Of a stretch of DNA of 64,000 bases, positions 49,679 to 58,596 are shown piece by piece; positions within the stretch are counted from its first letter, which is position 1, and the number at the start of each line of letters is the position of its first letter. The DNA comes from Mycobacterium sp. URHB0044 (GTDB lineage Bacteria > Actinomycetota > Actinomycetes > Mycobacteriales > Mycobacteriaceae): NCBI RefSeq assembly GCF_000620625.1, contig NZ_JIAW01000009.1, positions 124,001-188,000 on the forward strand, written 5' to 3'. The translations under genes and the position numbers were made by a program. The notes beneath the pieces are model-generated. The model made no database searches. It saw nothing but the letters and a program-made list of their open reading frames with translations, and had not been told where the DNA came from.

Positions 49679-52093
49679 TTACCCACTGCGCGGGTTTTGC
49701 ACACCTGCGGCGAGCCAGGCGAAGAACTCCGCGGCCGAGAACACCGGCTTGCCCCACTCGAGTGCCTTGCGCGCCTTGCCGGACTGGCTGCCGACCTCGG
49801 CGGTGATCAGCACCTCACAGCGCGTCTTGGTCACCGACGGCACTGGTCGCAGCCCCGCAGCGGCGGCCAAGCGCTGCATCTCGTCGCGGTCCACGATGTG
49901 GCCCCGCTCGTCTTCGGCAGTGCCGGTGAAGCACACCCGCGCACCGGGCACCAGGGCGGCGCCGATGTCGTCGCCGACGAGCGCCGACTCCACCGAGTCG
50001 TCGATGATCGCGACTCCCAACAACTCTTCGACGTCGCGCAGGCGTGCCACGGACTCGGGGGTCATGGGCGCCCGCGCGGCAGCGGCCCGCAGTTGGTCGG
50101 CCACCGAGTAGCGCGCCGCGGAGTGCCACGGCGTATCCGCGCCGAGCGCGGCGCCCGTCGCGGCCCTTCCCAGGAGCGTCGCGCCCACGCCACGGCTGAC
50201 CTCCAGCAGAGCCGAAAGGCCTGGCAGGTGGGCCGACGCCGGGGTCGGCACCTCGGGCGTACGGCTGACGAGGTGCCCCGAGATCGAGTCGCTGGGTTCG
50301 GGTTCGTCGAAGGCCGACGAAGCCGAATCCCGATGTCCCGAACGGGAAAACGCGTCGAGTGCAACGCGGGCCCGCTCCAGCGCGGTACCCGCCGTCAAAC
50401 CTCGGTGATCCTCGGGGCGCAGCGCCGAACGCGGTACGTCGGCACCGAGCGGTACGGCCACAACGAGCCCGAGGCGTTTGAGTTCGAAGTCGATGAGGCC
50501 CAGCGTCTCGTCGATGCCCACGCCGACCGGTGTGCAGCCCGCCAGCATCGGAGCGATGACTTCCCACGCCTCGGCCAGCGTCGGGGCGAGCAGGACGTCG
50601 GAGACCGTGATGCCGTAGGCCTGTCGGGCATCGGCGAGGTCCCGCTGTGGGTTGATCAGCGTGCTGACCGCGGTGCCGTCGTCGAATGCCACTGCGAGTT
50701 CGACCGGGCGGGGCCGCGACATGCGGCCCTCGTCGCCGACGGTCAGGATGCCGATCGCGCAATGTCTGCGGGTGCCCTCGTCGGCGACCGCTTGACGCAG
50801 GAACCGGACGACGCGCTTGTCGGTCCGCAGATCCTTCGGCAGCACTGGACGTTTCAGCACCAGCCCGCTCATCGACGTGCACCGGCTGAGCGCAACGTAG
50901 AGCTGGCCGAACGAGAACATGCCGCCGCTGAGGTCGACCACCATGCGTTCGAGCGTCTGACCCTGGCTCTTGTGGATGGTGATCGCCCACGCCAACTTGA
51001 ACGGCAACTGGGTGTAGGTGCCGATGACCTCGCGGCGCAGCGATCCACCGTCGACGACCGGCCTGGTCGCCTCCCAGGTGAACGGTCTGACGTCGGCGCT
51101 GTCACCGTTGGTGAACTCGACGGTGACGACCAGTCCGTCGTCCATCCGAGCGGCGGTCACGCGTCCAAGTGTGCCGTTGACCCACCGATCGAACTGATCG
51201 TTGTTCAGCATCATGATCTGCGCACCGATCTTGAAGCGCAGCTCGTCCTCCACTGGCGGATCGAACAGGCTCAGATCGCCGGATCGCCTGGCGAGGTAGG
51301 TGATCTCGTCACCGGGCAACCGCTCCAGGCGCTGCCGGTTCCTGGCGGTCACGAGTCGGTTGGTCGGCGCCAAGGTAAGCCAGAACTCGTCGTCGGGCGG
51401 GACGAAGTCCGGGTCCGTGCGCGCGTTCAGTTGGTCGCGCGCATGACCAACCAGGACGCCTTCGCGAATCTCGTTGAGAATGGCGGCCATTCGGTCATCG
51501 CCCCGTTGGCGGAACACGGTGGTGAGGGCAACCGTCGGGAAGTCCGATGACCGGAAGCTGTCGGCGGAGAAGAAGTACGGGGTGTCATACCGGGCGTTCA
51601 GGTATCCCGCCTCCGCCTCGTGGACCACGGGCGGCAGTTGGTAGAGGTCTCCCACCAGCACGATCTGGACACCGCCGAACGGCGTGCCCGGCGCGGGACC
51701 AAAACGCTCCAGCGCCGCGGCCACCTGGTCGAACAGATCGGCACGGACCATCGATGCCTCGTCGACGATCAGGGTGTCGAGCGAACCGAGGATCTTCGCG
51801 AACCGGCCCGGGTAGTACCGGCCGGTCCGGACGTCGTCGAGGCTGGTCGTCGTCGAGAAGCTGAACAGCCGGTGGATGGTGTAGCCGTCGACGTTCAGGG
51901 CCGCGATGCCGGTCGGGGCGACGACCACCACGTTGCGGTCGGTTTCGGCGATGAAGCGGCGAATCAGCGTCGACTTGCCCGTGCCCGCCTTGCCGGTGAG
52001 GAACACATGCCGTCCGCCGCCGAGCAGCCCGAGGGCATTCTCGAACTCGTCGGTCAGGATGAGCTGCGGATTCCGTGCCTCCGTCACCGCCAC
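49679..52093 (-). CDS. PIF1-like helicase with degenerate exonuclease-like domain and C-terminal BRCT
   Basis: About 804-residue superfamily 1B helicase. Walker A HVFLTGKAGTGKSTLIRR is at residues 29-46, VVVVAPTGIAALNVDGYTIH gives motif Ia, LIVDEASM motif II, GDLYQLPPV motif III, VFRQRGDDRM motif IV, and AWAITIHKSQGQTLE with LYVALSRCTS motifs V/VI. After the helicase, VSTLINPQRDLADARQAYGI to IDFELKRLGL has the strand order of a DnaQ/DEDD exonuclease without the DxE catalytic acids. Residues about 717-795 (VCFTGTAEDERGHIV, ALEWGKPVFSAAEFFAWL) resemble a BRCT domain. GTG 52093 or 52087 may be the start. Likely works in replication-fork or repair processing. Confidence 0.85.
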   Translation of the reverse strand: MAVTEARNPQLILTDEFENALGLLGGGRHVFLTGKAGTGKSTLIRRFIAETDRNVVVVAPTGIAALNVDGYTIHRLFSFSTTTSLDDVRTGRYYPGRFAKILGSLDTLIVDEASMVRADLFDQVAAALERFGPAPGTPFGGVQIVLVGDLYQLPPVVHEAEAGYLNARYDTPYFFSADSFRSSDFPTVALTTVFRQRGDDRMAAILNEIREGVLVGHARDQLNARTDPDFVPPDDEFWLTLAPTNRLVTARNRQRLERLPGDEITYLARRSGDLSLFDPPVEDELRFKIGAQIMMLNNDQFDRWVNGTLGRVTAARMDDGLVVTVEFTNGDSADVRPFTWEATRPVVDGGSLRREVIGTYTQLPFKLAWAITIHKSQGQTLERMVVDLSGGMFSFGQLYVALSRCTSMSGLVLKRPVLPKDLRTDKRVVRFLRQAVADEGTRRHCAIGILTVGDEGRMSRPRPVELAVAFDDGTAVSTLINPQRDLADARQAYGITVSDVLLAPTLAEAWEVIAPMLAGCTPVGVGIDETLGLIDFELKRLGLVVAVPLGADVPRSALRPEDHRGLTAGTALERARVALDAFSRSGHRDSASSAFDEPEPSDSISGHLVSRTPEVPTPASAHLPGLSALLEVSRGVGATLLGRAATGAALGADTPWHSAARYSVADQLRAAAARAPMTPESVARLRDVEELLGVAIIDDSVESALVGDDIGAALVPGARVCFTGTAEDERGHIVDRDEMQRLAAAAGLRPVPSVTKTRCEVLITAEVGSQSGKARKALEWGKPVFSAAEFFAWLAAGVQNPRSG

Positions 52094-52127
52094 CTCACCC
52101 CCTCGCGCCGGCCCACGATACCGCGGC

Positions 52128-52147
52128 TTAGGGCATTTGGTCCCCAG
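52128..52147. promoter_or_regulatory. DosR-box-like motif before fdxA
   Basis: TTAGGGCATTTGGTCCCCAG matches the published 20-base DosR consensus TTSGGGACTWWAGTCCCSAA at about 14-15 positions by eye, keeping the GGG and CCC cores. It is 55 bases before the fdxA ATG and inside the 109-base region shared with the divergent helicase gene. It could activate the whole fdxA-to-dosS transcript. Confidence 0.6.
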
Positions 52148-52202
52148 AGGAACTGGCCTTCGGCCCGCGATTTCGACGGTGTTGGATCCATACATTGTCG
52201 CC

Positions 52203-52607
52203 ATGACCTATGTGATCAGCAGTGCCTGCGTGGACGTGATGCACAAGTCCTGTGTCCAGGAGTGCCCAGTGGATTGCATCTACGAAGGCGCCCGCTCCAT
52301 GTACATCAATCCCGATGAATGCGTGGATTGCGGCGCATGCAAATTGGCGTGTGAAGCCGGGGCGATCTACTACGAAACCGATCTGCCGGAGGCGGAGCAC
52401 CGGCATCTCGCCGACAACGCCGAGTTCTTCGCCGCAGTGCTGCCGGGCCGCGACGCGCCACTCGGATCACCCGACGGCGCTGCCCGCCTCGGTCCGGTTG
52501 GCGTCGACACGCCGTTGGTCGCCGCGATGGCTCCACGAACCAACGACCGGCCCTCGGAATCGGGGACCTTTGCCCCTGCCGCAGAGGTCGTGGACGGCGG
52601 AATGTAG
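52203..52607 (+). CDS. fdxA: Seven-iron ferredoxin FdxA
   Basis: 134-residue ferredoxin carrying electrons at low potential. Cluster ligands: CVDVMHKSCVQECP and CVDCGACKLACEAG, a [3Fe-4S]/[4Fe-4S] arrangement (CxxxxxxxC...CP then CxxCxxC). VISSACVDVMHKSCVQECPV and DCIYEGARSMYINPDECVDC are very like Mtb FdxA (Rv2007c), a DosR-regulon protein. A C-terminal tail of about 60 residues follows the clusters (GVDTPLVAAMAP). ATG 52203 has a DosR-box-like motif 55 bases upstream. Ends five bases before the WS/DGAT gene, so co-transcribed. Confidence 0.95.
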   Translation: MTYVISSACVDVMHKSCVQECPVDCIYEGARSMYINPDECVDCGACKLACEAGAIYYETDLPEAEHRHLADNAEFFAAVLPGRDAPLGSPDGAARLGPVGVDTPLVAAMAPRTNDRPSESGTFAPAAEVVDGGM

Positions 52608-52611
52608 CCAT

Positions 52612-54015
52612 ATGGAGCAATTGACGACGCTTGATGCGGGGTTCCTCCAAGCCGAAGACTCCGACCGCCACGTCAGCCTCGCGATCGGCGCCGTTGCCGT
52701 GCTCGCCGGCCCGATGCCCGACTTCGATGCGTTGGCCACGACCCTCGCCGAACGCGTCTTGACGGTGCCGCGGTTCAACCAGGTCTTGCGCACCAAGCCG
52801 CTCGATCTTGGCGCTCCCACTTGGGTGGACGCCAAGGTCGAGATGTCCCATCACGTTCGGCGCGCGGCGCTCCCGCGGCCCGGCGACGACGCGGCGTTGT
52901 TCCGGTGGGTCGCGGAGGTCATGGAGCATCGCCTGGATCGGGACCGGCCACTGTGGGAGTGCTGGATCGTCGACGGGCTGGCGCACAACCGGTGGGCGAT
53001 CCTGATGAAGGTCCATCACTGCATCGCCGACGGGGTCGCGGCCACGCACATGCTGTCTCAGCTCTGCGACAAGGCCGTCGGCAATGGATCTGCCCCCGAA
53101 ATCCGGGCCGTCCACGAACCTGCGGGGCTGCGACTGCCGTCACTCAGCGTCAATCCCATCGATTGGATCTCCGGCGCCTGGCGCGCGTCGCTCGGGGTCA
53201 CGAAGGCGGCAGGACAGGTGGTGGGAGGCGCACTCGAAATCGCCGGTGGGCTGCTGCGGCCGGCGGCAGCGTCGTCACTGACCGGGCCGGTGACCAAGAT
53301 GCGCCGCTATGCCACCGTCGAGGTATCCCTCGAAGAGGTCACGAAGATCTGCGATCGATTCGAGGTGACGGTCAACGACGTTGCGCTGGCTGCGATTACC
53401 GATAGCTTCCGCACGATGCTGATCCGCCGCGGTGAGCGCCCCCAACGCAATTCCCTACGCACCCTGGTGCCCGTTTCGGTGCGATCCGCCAATGCGGCAG
53501 ACAAGACCGACAATCGGGTCTCCGTCATGCTTCCCTACCTTCCCGTCGAGAAGGCCGATCCCATTTCGCAACTGCGGACCGTGCACGCGCGGCTCGAGAG
53601 GGCGAAGGCAAGTGGACAACGCCAAGCCGGCAACGTCGCCGTCTCGGCTGCCAATGTCATCCCATTTCCGTTCACGGCGTGGGCGGTTCGGGCATTGACG
53701 CGCCTTCCCCAACGTGGCGTCGTCACCTTGGCAACGAACGTGCCGGGTCCACGCAAGCGTTTGCGTGTCCTCGGGCGAGAAGTCGTCCGGTTGTTGCCGA
53801 TAGCGCCGCTGGCCCTGCAACTGCGCACTGGCATCGCGATCTTGAGCTATGCCGACCACCTCGCGTTCGGCATCATCGGCGACTACGACGCCGCGCCCGA
53901 CGTCGACGAGCTGGCCCACGGCATCGAGCGGGCAGTCACACGGCTGACGGCCGTCAGCGCGGGCCACTGGCGCCCCACTCCCGTGGGGACGCTCGCACTG
54001 GTGCAAGGAGGTTGA
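52612..54015 (+). CDS. Wax ester synthase/diacylglycerol acyltransferase (Tgs type)
   Basis: 467-residue acyltransferase making triacylglycerol or wax esters from acyl-CoA, for storage lipid in non-growing cells. The catalytic motif HHCIADGVAATHM (HHxxxDG) is at about residue 140. It also has LTTLDAGFLQAEDSDRHVSL at the start and ATNVPGPRKRLRVLGREVVR toward the end, both family landmarks. The length is that of Mtb Tgs1 (463), which is DosR-regulated, though other Mtb Tgs paralogues are similar. ATG 52612 is five bases after the fdxA stop; the next gene begins six bases after its end. Confidence 0.94.
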   Translation: MEQLTTLDAGFLQAEDSDRHVSLAIGAVAVLAGPMPDFDALATTLAERVLTVPRFNQVLRTKPLDLGAPTWVDAKVEMSHHVRRAALPRPGDDAALFRWVAEVMEHRLDRDRPLWECWIVDGLAHNRWAILMKVHHCIADGVAATHMLSQLCDKAVGNGSAPEIRAVHEPAGLRLPSLSVNPIDWISGAWRASLGVTKAAGQVVGGALEIAGGLLRPAAASSLTGPVTKMRRYATVEVSLEEVTKICDRFEVTVNDVALAAITDSFRTMLIRRGERPQRNSLRTLVPVSVRSANAADKTDNRVSVMLPYLPVEKADPISQLRTVHARLERAKASGQRQAGNVAVSAANVIPFPFTAWAVRALTRLPQRGVVTLATNVPGPRKRLRVLGREVVRLLPIAPLALQLRTGIAILSYADHLAFGIIGDYDAAPDVDELAHGIERAVTRLTAVSAGHWRPTPVGTLALVQGG

Positions 54016-54020
54016 TCACA

Positions 54021-54473
54021 ATGTCGAATGGTCACGAGCTCGAGGTCCTCAACCGCAGACGGTGTCTGGACCTGTTGGGAACCGTGCGGGTGGGCCGCCT
54101 GGTCTTCACCGAAGACGCGCTGCCCGCAGTGCAACCGGTGAACTTCCGATTGTGGCGCGAGGACGTGGTAATCCGCGTCGCCAGCGGCCCGAAACTGGCC
54201 GCAGCCACCAACAACCTCGTCGTGGCGTTCCAGGCCGACGAGTTGGATCCCGACCTGCGCACCGGCTGGAGCGTGACCGTCGTCGGGCACGCGCAGCCGA
54301 TCGACGACGTGAGCGAGTTGATGGAACTCGCAGGCACGTTCCTCCAGCCGTGGGTCGAGGGTCGAAGGGATCACTTCGTGCGGATCCGCACCGAGAAGAT
54401 GACGGGACGCCGCTTCCTCGAGCGCGGCCTACCGCACTACCAGGGCGTGGCCGGGACTACGGCCGCCTCCTGA
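54021..54473 (+). CDS. Pyridoxamine 5'-phosphate oxidase-fold protein 1
   Basis: 150-residue split-barrel flavin- or F420-binding protein (FMN-binding/PNPOx-like). CLDLLGTVRVGRLVFTEDALPAVQPVNF begins the barrel; VIRVASGPKLAAATNNLVVAF and DELDPDLRTGWSVTVVGHAQPI continue it. The C-terminus (WVEGRRDHFVRIRTEKMTGRRF) carries the R..P/T..TGRR tail typical of the group. A strong AAGGAGG ribosome site lies 9 bases before ATG 54021, with RBS overlapping the WS/DGAT end. A similar gene pairs with the nitroreductase at 60420. Function unknown; DosR-regulon homologues exist (e.g. Rv3129-like). Confidence 0.88.
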   Translation: MSNGHELEVLNRRRCLDLLGTVRVGRLVFTEDALPAVQPVNFRLWREDVVIRVASGPKLAAATNNLVVAFQADELDPDLRTGWSVTVVGHAQPIDDVSELMELAGTFLQPWVEGRRDHFVRIRTEKMTGRRFLERGLPHYQGVAGTTAAS

Positions 54474-54495
54474 TGCCGGCCCGGAGTGTTTGGAC

Positions 54496-55491
54496 ATGCA
54501 CATGAGATCGAATACGCCGACCCACACGGTAAGCAGCGAGCTGATCGCCGAGGCCATCCACGTTGCCTCTCGCGCACCGTCGTTGCACAACAGCCAACCG
54601 TGGCAATGGGTCCTGGACCCGCGCGGGCTGCAACTGTTCGTCGAGCCAGATCGACTGGTACACACCGACTCATCGGGTCGTGAAGCGCTCATCAGCTGTG
54701 GGGCCGCGCTCCACCATCTGTGCGTTGTCATGGCGGCAGCGGGGTGGACGGCCAACGTCGAACGCTTCCCCAACCCGAACGACCACGAGCATGTCGCGTC
54801 CATCGACTTCACGGAGATGGACTTCGTGACGGAGGGTCACCGCCGCCGTGCCGATGCCATTCTGAGCCGTCGCACCGATCGACTCCCCTTCAGACCAGCA
54901 CCCGACGCGGCGTCGCTTGACCTGCTGCTGCACGCCACCGTCGACGAGGACGTCGCGCTGCTCGACATGCTTGGCGCCGAGGCGCGGCCCAAGTTGGCCG
55001 AGGCCTCCTACCTTACGGAGTCGCTACGCTTGTACGACTCGACATACCACGCCGAATTGAGCTGGTGGACAGCCCCTTACGAGACCACCGACGGCATACC
55101 GGAAAGTTCCCTGGTTTCGGCCGCCGAAAGTGACCGTGTCGACGTCGGCCGGACCTTCCCGGTCACTTCCCACCAGAATCGACGACTCGACGTCGGCGAG
55201 GATCGGTCGACCATCGTGGTCCTGTCTGCACACGAAGACACTCGCCGCGACATCCTGGGCTGCGGCGAATTGCTGTCCGCGGTACTGCTCGAGGCCACCA
55301 TGGTCGGGTTGGCCACCTGCACGCTGACCCACATGACCGAAGTCGCCGCCAGCCGCGACATCGTCAGCGCGCTCACGGGCCGGCCATACCCCCAGGTGCT
55401 CATTCGCGTCGGCCTGGCCCCCGTGCTCGAACAGATCCCTCCCCCGACGCCGCGGCGTCCGCTCACCGACGTACTGCGGTTCCGCGTGTAG
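54496..55491 (+). CDS. Acg-family nitroreductase-like protein 1
   Basis: 331-residue nitroreductase-fold protein of the Acg/Rv3131/Rv3127 group, DosR-induced in M. tuberculosis. The early APSLHNSQPWQWVLDPRGLQL motif is characteristic. Acg proteins bind FMN tightly but are reported to lack nitroreductase activity, so an FMN-sequestering role is possible. ATG 54496 (MHMRSNTPTH) has CGGAG nine bases upstream; TTG 54490 and ATG 54502 are alternatives. It follows the oxidase-like gene by 22 bases. The paralogue at 59431 is divergent enough to be an old duplicate. Confidence 0.9.
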   Translation: MHMRSNTPTHTVSSELIAEAIHVASRAPSLHNSQPWQWVLDPRGLQLFVEPDRLVHTDSSGREALISCGAALHHLCVVMAAAGWTANVERFPNPNDHEHVASIDFTEMDFVTEGHRRRADAILSRRTDRLPFRPAPDAASLDLLLHATVDEDVALLDMLGAEARPKLAEASYLTESLRLYDSTYHAELSWWTAPYETTDGIPESSLVSAAESDRVDVGRTFPVTSHQNRRLDVGEDRSTIVVLSAHEDTRRDILGCGELLSAVLLEATMVGLATCTLTHMTEVAASRDIVSALTGRPYPQVLIRVGLAPVLEQIPPPTPRRPLTDVLRFRV

Positions 55492-55511
55492 TCCGTGATC
55501 GAGGAGACATG

Positions 55512-56090
55512 ATGCGACACAGCCCACCACCGTCGTCGTCAGTAGTCGTCGGCATAGACGGGTCCAGATCCGCCATCACCGCGGCGCTGTGGGCCGTCGA
55601 CGAAGCCGTTGAACGCGACATTCCGGTACGGCTGGTCTACGCACTGGAACCCGACGGCGCGTCCGACCCCGATCCGCATGACACCGCACGACGATTGGCG
55701 CGCGCCGACATCACGATCCGGGAGGCCATCGTGGCCGTCGAGTCGACCGACGCACCGGTGAAGATCGAGGTGGAAATCCTGCGTGGTCGGCCCGCGCAAG
55801 TCTTGCTCGAAGCCTCGAGCTCGGCGGCAATGATCTGCGTGGGCGCGGTCGGGCTGCATCATGCACCGGGGACGGGTCTCGGGTCGACCGCGGCAGCACT
55901 GGCGGTGGTCGCACCGTGTCCCGTCGCCATCATCCGCGGCTACCGTCAATCGTCGGCCGATCCAGGGTGGATCGTTGCCGAAGTCGATGAATCTCCTTCT
56001 GGCAGACACCTTCTCGAGCGGGCAGCCGATGAGGCCCGGCTGCACGACACCAACTGCTCGGTGCTGATCTGCGAACCTGGGGCCACGTAA
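55512..56090 (+). CDS. Universal stress protein, second domain truncated (Rv3134c-like)
   Basis: 192-residue protein. The first UspA domain is complete (VVVGIDGSRSAITAALWAVDEAV, then SAAMICVGAVGLHH and APCPVAIIRGY). The second domain begins with WIVAEVDESPSGRHLLERAADEARL and stops after EPGAT, about 70-75 residues short of what I remember for Mtb Rv3134c (268 aa), the gene just before devR/dosR. The stop TAA overlaps an ATG in frame with dosR (TAATG). GAGGAG is five bases before ATG 55512. Usp proteins bind ATP in many cases; no G-2x-G-9x-G(S/T) motif can be confirmed here. Confidence 0.88.
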   Translation: MRHSPPPSSSVVVGIDGSRSAITAALWAVDEAVERDIPVRLVYALEPDGASDPDPHDTARRLARADITIREAIVAVESTDAPVKIEVEILRGRPAQVLLEASSSAAMICVGAVGLHHAPGTGLGSTAAALAVVAPCPVAIIRGYRQSSADPGWIVAEVDESPSGRHLLERAADEARLHDTNCSVLICEPGAT

Positions 56091-56095
56091 TGACG

Positions 56096-56110
56096 TTCGG
56101 TAGCACCGAA
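56096..56110. promoter_or_regulatory. TTCGGT-AGC-ACCGAA perfect palindrome before dosR
   Basis: Six-base perfect arms in the 80 bases between the Usp stop and the conserved dosR start. The outer TTCGG/CCGAA recalls the ends of the DosR box, but the spacing is shorter, so direct DosR binding is doubtful. It may be an internal operator or RNA hairpin affecting dosR translation. Confidence 0.4.
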
Positions 56111-56170
56111 TCCCCTATTGTCGATGACGAGCCGAACGCCGTCGATCGGCGCGGTACGGAAGGGTGCGCC

Positions 56171-56818
56171 ATGGTCACCGTCTTCCTCGTAGACGACCAC
56201 GAAGTGGTCCGCCGGGGCCTGATCGATCTGCTCAGCGCCGACCCCGAGCTGGACGTCATCGGAGAGGCCGGCACCGTCGCGCATGCGATGGCGCAGATTC
56301 CCGCGCTGCGCCCGGACGTCGCCGTCCTCGACGTTCGGCTTCCGGACGGCAACGGCATCGAGTTGTGCCGCGATCTGCTCTCCCGACTTCCCGATCTGCG
56401 CTGCCTGATGCTGACCTCGTTCACGTCGGACGAGGCGATGCTCGACGCGATATTGGCCGGTGCCAGCGGCTACGTGGTCAAGGACATCAAGGGGATGGAA
56501 CTCGCGCGAGCCATCAAGGACGTCGGGGCAGGAAAATCCCTGCTGGACAACCGCGCCGCGGCCGCACTGATGGCCAAGCTGCGCGGGGCCGCAGAACGGT
56601 CTGATCCGCTGTCCGGGCTCAGCGCGCAGGAGCGGGTGCTGCTCGACCTGCTCGGCGAGGGGCTGACCAACAAGCAGATCGCAGCGAGGATGTTCCTCGC
56701 CGAGAAGACGGTCAAGAACTATGTCTCCCGGCTACTGGCGAAGCTGGGCATGGAGCGCCGGACCCAGGCGGCGGTGTTCATCTCCAAACTCGACCGCCCC
56801 GCGCACCCGGAGGCATGA
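56171..56818 (+). CDS. dosR: Hypoxia/NO response regulator DosR (DevR)
   Basis: 215-residue NarL-type response regulator that turns on the dormancy regulon under hypoxia, NO or CO. Receiver: DDH at 8-10, phospho-Asp54 in VAVLDVRLPDGNGIE, Thr82-type LTSFTSDEAM and Lys104 in YVVKDIKGM. The HTH DNA-binding domain is NKQIAARMFLAEKTVKNYVSRL. Start ATG 56171 (MVTVFLVDDHEVVRR) matches Mtb; GGAAGG is nearby. An in-frame ATG at 56090 would add 27 residues and be coupled to the Usp gene. Followed by dosS after 37 bases. Confidence 0.97.
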   Translation: MVTVFLVDDHEVVRRGLIDLLSADPELDVIGEAGTVAHAMAQIPALRPDVAVLDVRLPDGNGIELCRDLLSRLPDLRCLMLTSFTSDEAMLDAILAGASGYVVKDIKGMELARAIKDVGAGKSLLDNRAAAALMAKLRGAAERSDPLSGLSAQERVLLDLLGEGLTNKQIAARMFLAEKTVKNYVSRLLAKLGMERRTQAAVFISKLDRPAHPEA

Positions 56819-56855
56819 CGCACTGCGTGGATTACCGCCGGCAAGGGGGTGGACG

Positions 56856-58595
56856 GTGCCAAGATGGGGCGTGACCGGTGTTCAGGGGACCGACGGCGAA
56901 CCTGGCATCCAGCCGCTGCGCAACACACTGTCCCAGCTCAGACTGCGTGAATTGCTCGGCGAGGTGCAGGACCGCATAGAAGAGATCGTGGAGAACCGGG
57001 ACCGGCTCGACGGCCTGGTCGAGGCCATGCTGTCGGTGACGGCGGGCCTCGAGCTGGACGCCACGCTGCGCACCATCGTGCACACCGCCATCGAACTGAT
57101 CGACGCCCAGTACGGCGCCCTTGGCGTCCGTGGTCACGGTCACGAACTGGTCGAATTCGTCTACGAGGGCATCGACGACGCGACCCGCGCAAAGATCGGC
57201 CCCCTACCGCAGGGCCTGGGCGTCCTCGGCGTGCTGATCGACGAGCCCATGCCGATCCGGCTCGACAACATCGACGACCACCCGGCGTCCGTGGGCTTTC
57301 CACCCAATCATCCGCCGATGCGGACCTTCCTCGGTGTTCCGATCCGGATCCGTGACGAGGTGTACGGCAACCTCTATCTGACGGAGAAGAGAACCGGGCA
57401 GCCGTTCAGCGAGGACGACGAGGTTCTCGCCCTTGCCCTCGCGGCGGCAGCGGGAATCGCCATCGACAACGCCCGCCTCTACGAGCAGTCCAGGGCGCGC
57501 CAGTCGTGGATCGAGGCCACCCGCGACATCGGCACAGAACTGTTGTCCGGCACCGACCCGGCGGGGGTCTTCCGTCTGATCGCCGACGAGGTGCTCAAAC
57601 TCACCTCGGCCGACGCGACGCTCGTGGCGGTGCCCGGCGATGAAGAGATACCCGGGCTCGACGTCACGGAGCTCGTGGTCGCCGAAATCGCAGGAGACAG
57701 CCCGATTTCGCCGGCGGCAGCTCCACCGATACCACTCGGCGACACTGCCGTCGGGCGAGCCTTCCAGCTGCAGGAGCCTCACCGTTGCGATGTACTCGAC
57801 GTGCAGACAGGTGTTTTGACCGACGCGGGGCCGGCGTTGGTTCTGCCGTTGCGCGCCACGGGCACCGTCGCCGGGGTGCTCATCGCGATGCGGCGCGCCG
57901 GTGGGCGACCCTTCACCGAGGAGGAACTCACCTCGACGGCCGCGTTCGCCGATCAAGCCGCCCTGGCCTGGCAACTGGCCACCACCCAGCGCCAGATGCG
58001 GAAACTCGACATCCTCACCGACCGCGACCGGATCGCACGGGACCTGCACGATCACGTGATCCAACGCCTGTTCGCGATCGGACTCTCGTTGCAGGGCACC
58101 ATCGCCCGCACCCGATCCACTGAAGCGCAGCAACGACTCTCGGAGTCCGTCGACGACCTCCAGGGTGTGATTCAGGAGATCCGCACCGCGATCTTCGACC
58201 TCCATGGCGGGTCGACCGGCACGACGCGGCTACGGCAGCGTCTCGACGAGGCAGTCGACCAGTTCTCCACATCCGGGGTACGCACGACCGTCCAATTCGT
58301 GGGGCCGCTGTCGGTCATCGAAGCAGAACTCGCCGATCACGCGGAAGCCGTCGTCCGCGAGGCCGTGAGCAATGCCGTCCGGCACGCACGAGCAAGCGAA
58401 CTCACCATCAACGTCAGAGTCGACGACGACCTGAGCATCGAAGTCATCGACAACGGTCGTGGGCTCGGCGACAACGTCACCGAAAGTGGCTTGGCCAACC
58501 TGCGCCGTCGTGCCGAAGAGGCCGGCGGTCACCTCGTCATTGCGGGACGCCCCGGGGGCGGGACCCTGCTGCGATGGTCCGCGCCGCTGCCCTGA
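56856..58595 (+). CDS. dosS: Heme-based sensor histidine kinase DosS (DevS)
   Basis: 579-residue sensor of the DosRST type. N-terminal GAF-A holds FPPNHPPMRTFLGVPI, where His152 is the expected heme ligand (His149 in Mtb); GAF-B follows (about 220-375). The kinase core has the H box RDRIARDLHDHVIQRLFAIGL (His398), the N box EAVVREAVSNAVRHARAS, and the ATP-binding DNGRGLG and ANLRRRAEEAGG. GTG 56856 with AAGGGGG six bases before gives 579 residues, close to Mtb 578; GTG 56871 is an alternative. Binds O2, CO or NO at heme and phosphorylates DosR. Confidence 0.96.
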   Translation: MPRWGVTGVQGTDGEPGIQPLRNTLSQLRLRELLGEVQDRIEEIVENRDRLDGLVEAMLSVTAGLELDATLRTIVHTAIELIDAQYGALGVRGHGHELVEFVYEGIDDATRAKIGPLPQGLGVLGVLIDEPMPIRLDNIDDHPASVGFPPNHPPMRTFLGVPIRIRDEVYGNLYLTEKRTGQPFSEDDEVLALALAAAAGIAIDNARLYEQSRARQSWIEATRDIGTELLSGTDPAGVFRLIADEVLKLTSADATLVAVPGDEEIPGLDVTELVVAEIAGDSPISPAAAPPIPLGDTAVGRAFQLQEPHRCDVLDVQTGVLTDAGPALVLPLRATGTVAGVLIAMRRAGGRPFTEEELTSTAAFADQAALAWQLATTQRQMRKLDILTDRDRIARDLHDHVIQRLFAIGLSLQGTIARTRSTEAQQRLSESVDDLQGVIQEIRTAIFDLHGGSTGTTRLRQRLDEAVDQFSTSGVRTTVQFVGPLSVIEAELADHAEAVVREAVSNAVRHARASELTINVRVDDDLSIEVIDNGRGLGDNVTESGLANLRRRAEEAGGHLVIAGRPGGGTLLRWSAPLP

Positions 58596-58596
58596 A

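Noticed and set aside
49697..51550. 617-codon open frame antisense to the helicase gene
   Set aside because: GC-rich coding DNA gives long shadow frames; the translation is Arg/His/Gly-rich without domain features, and the opposite strand is clearly the helicase.
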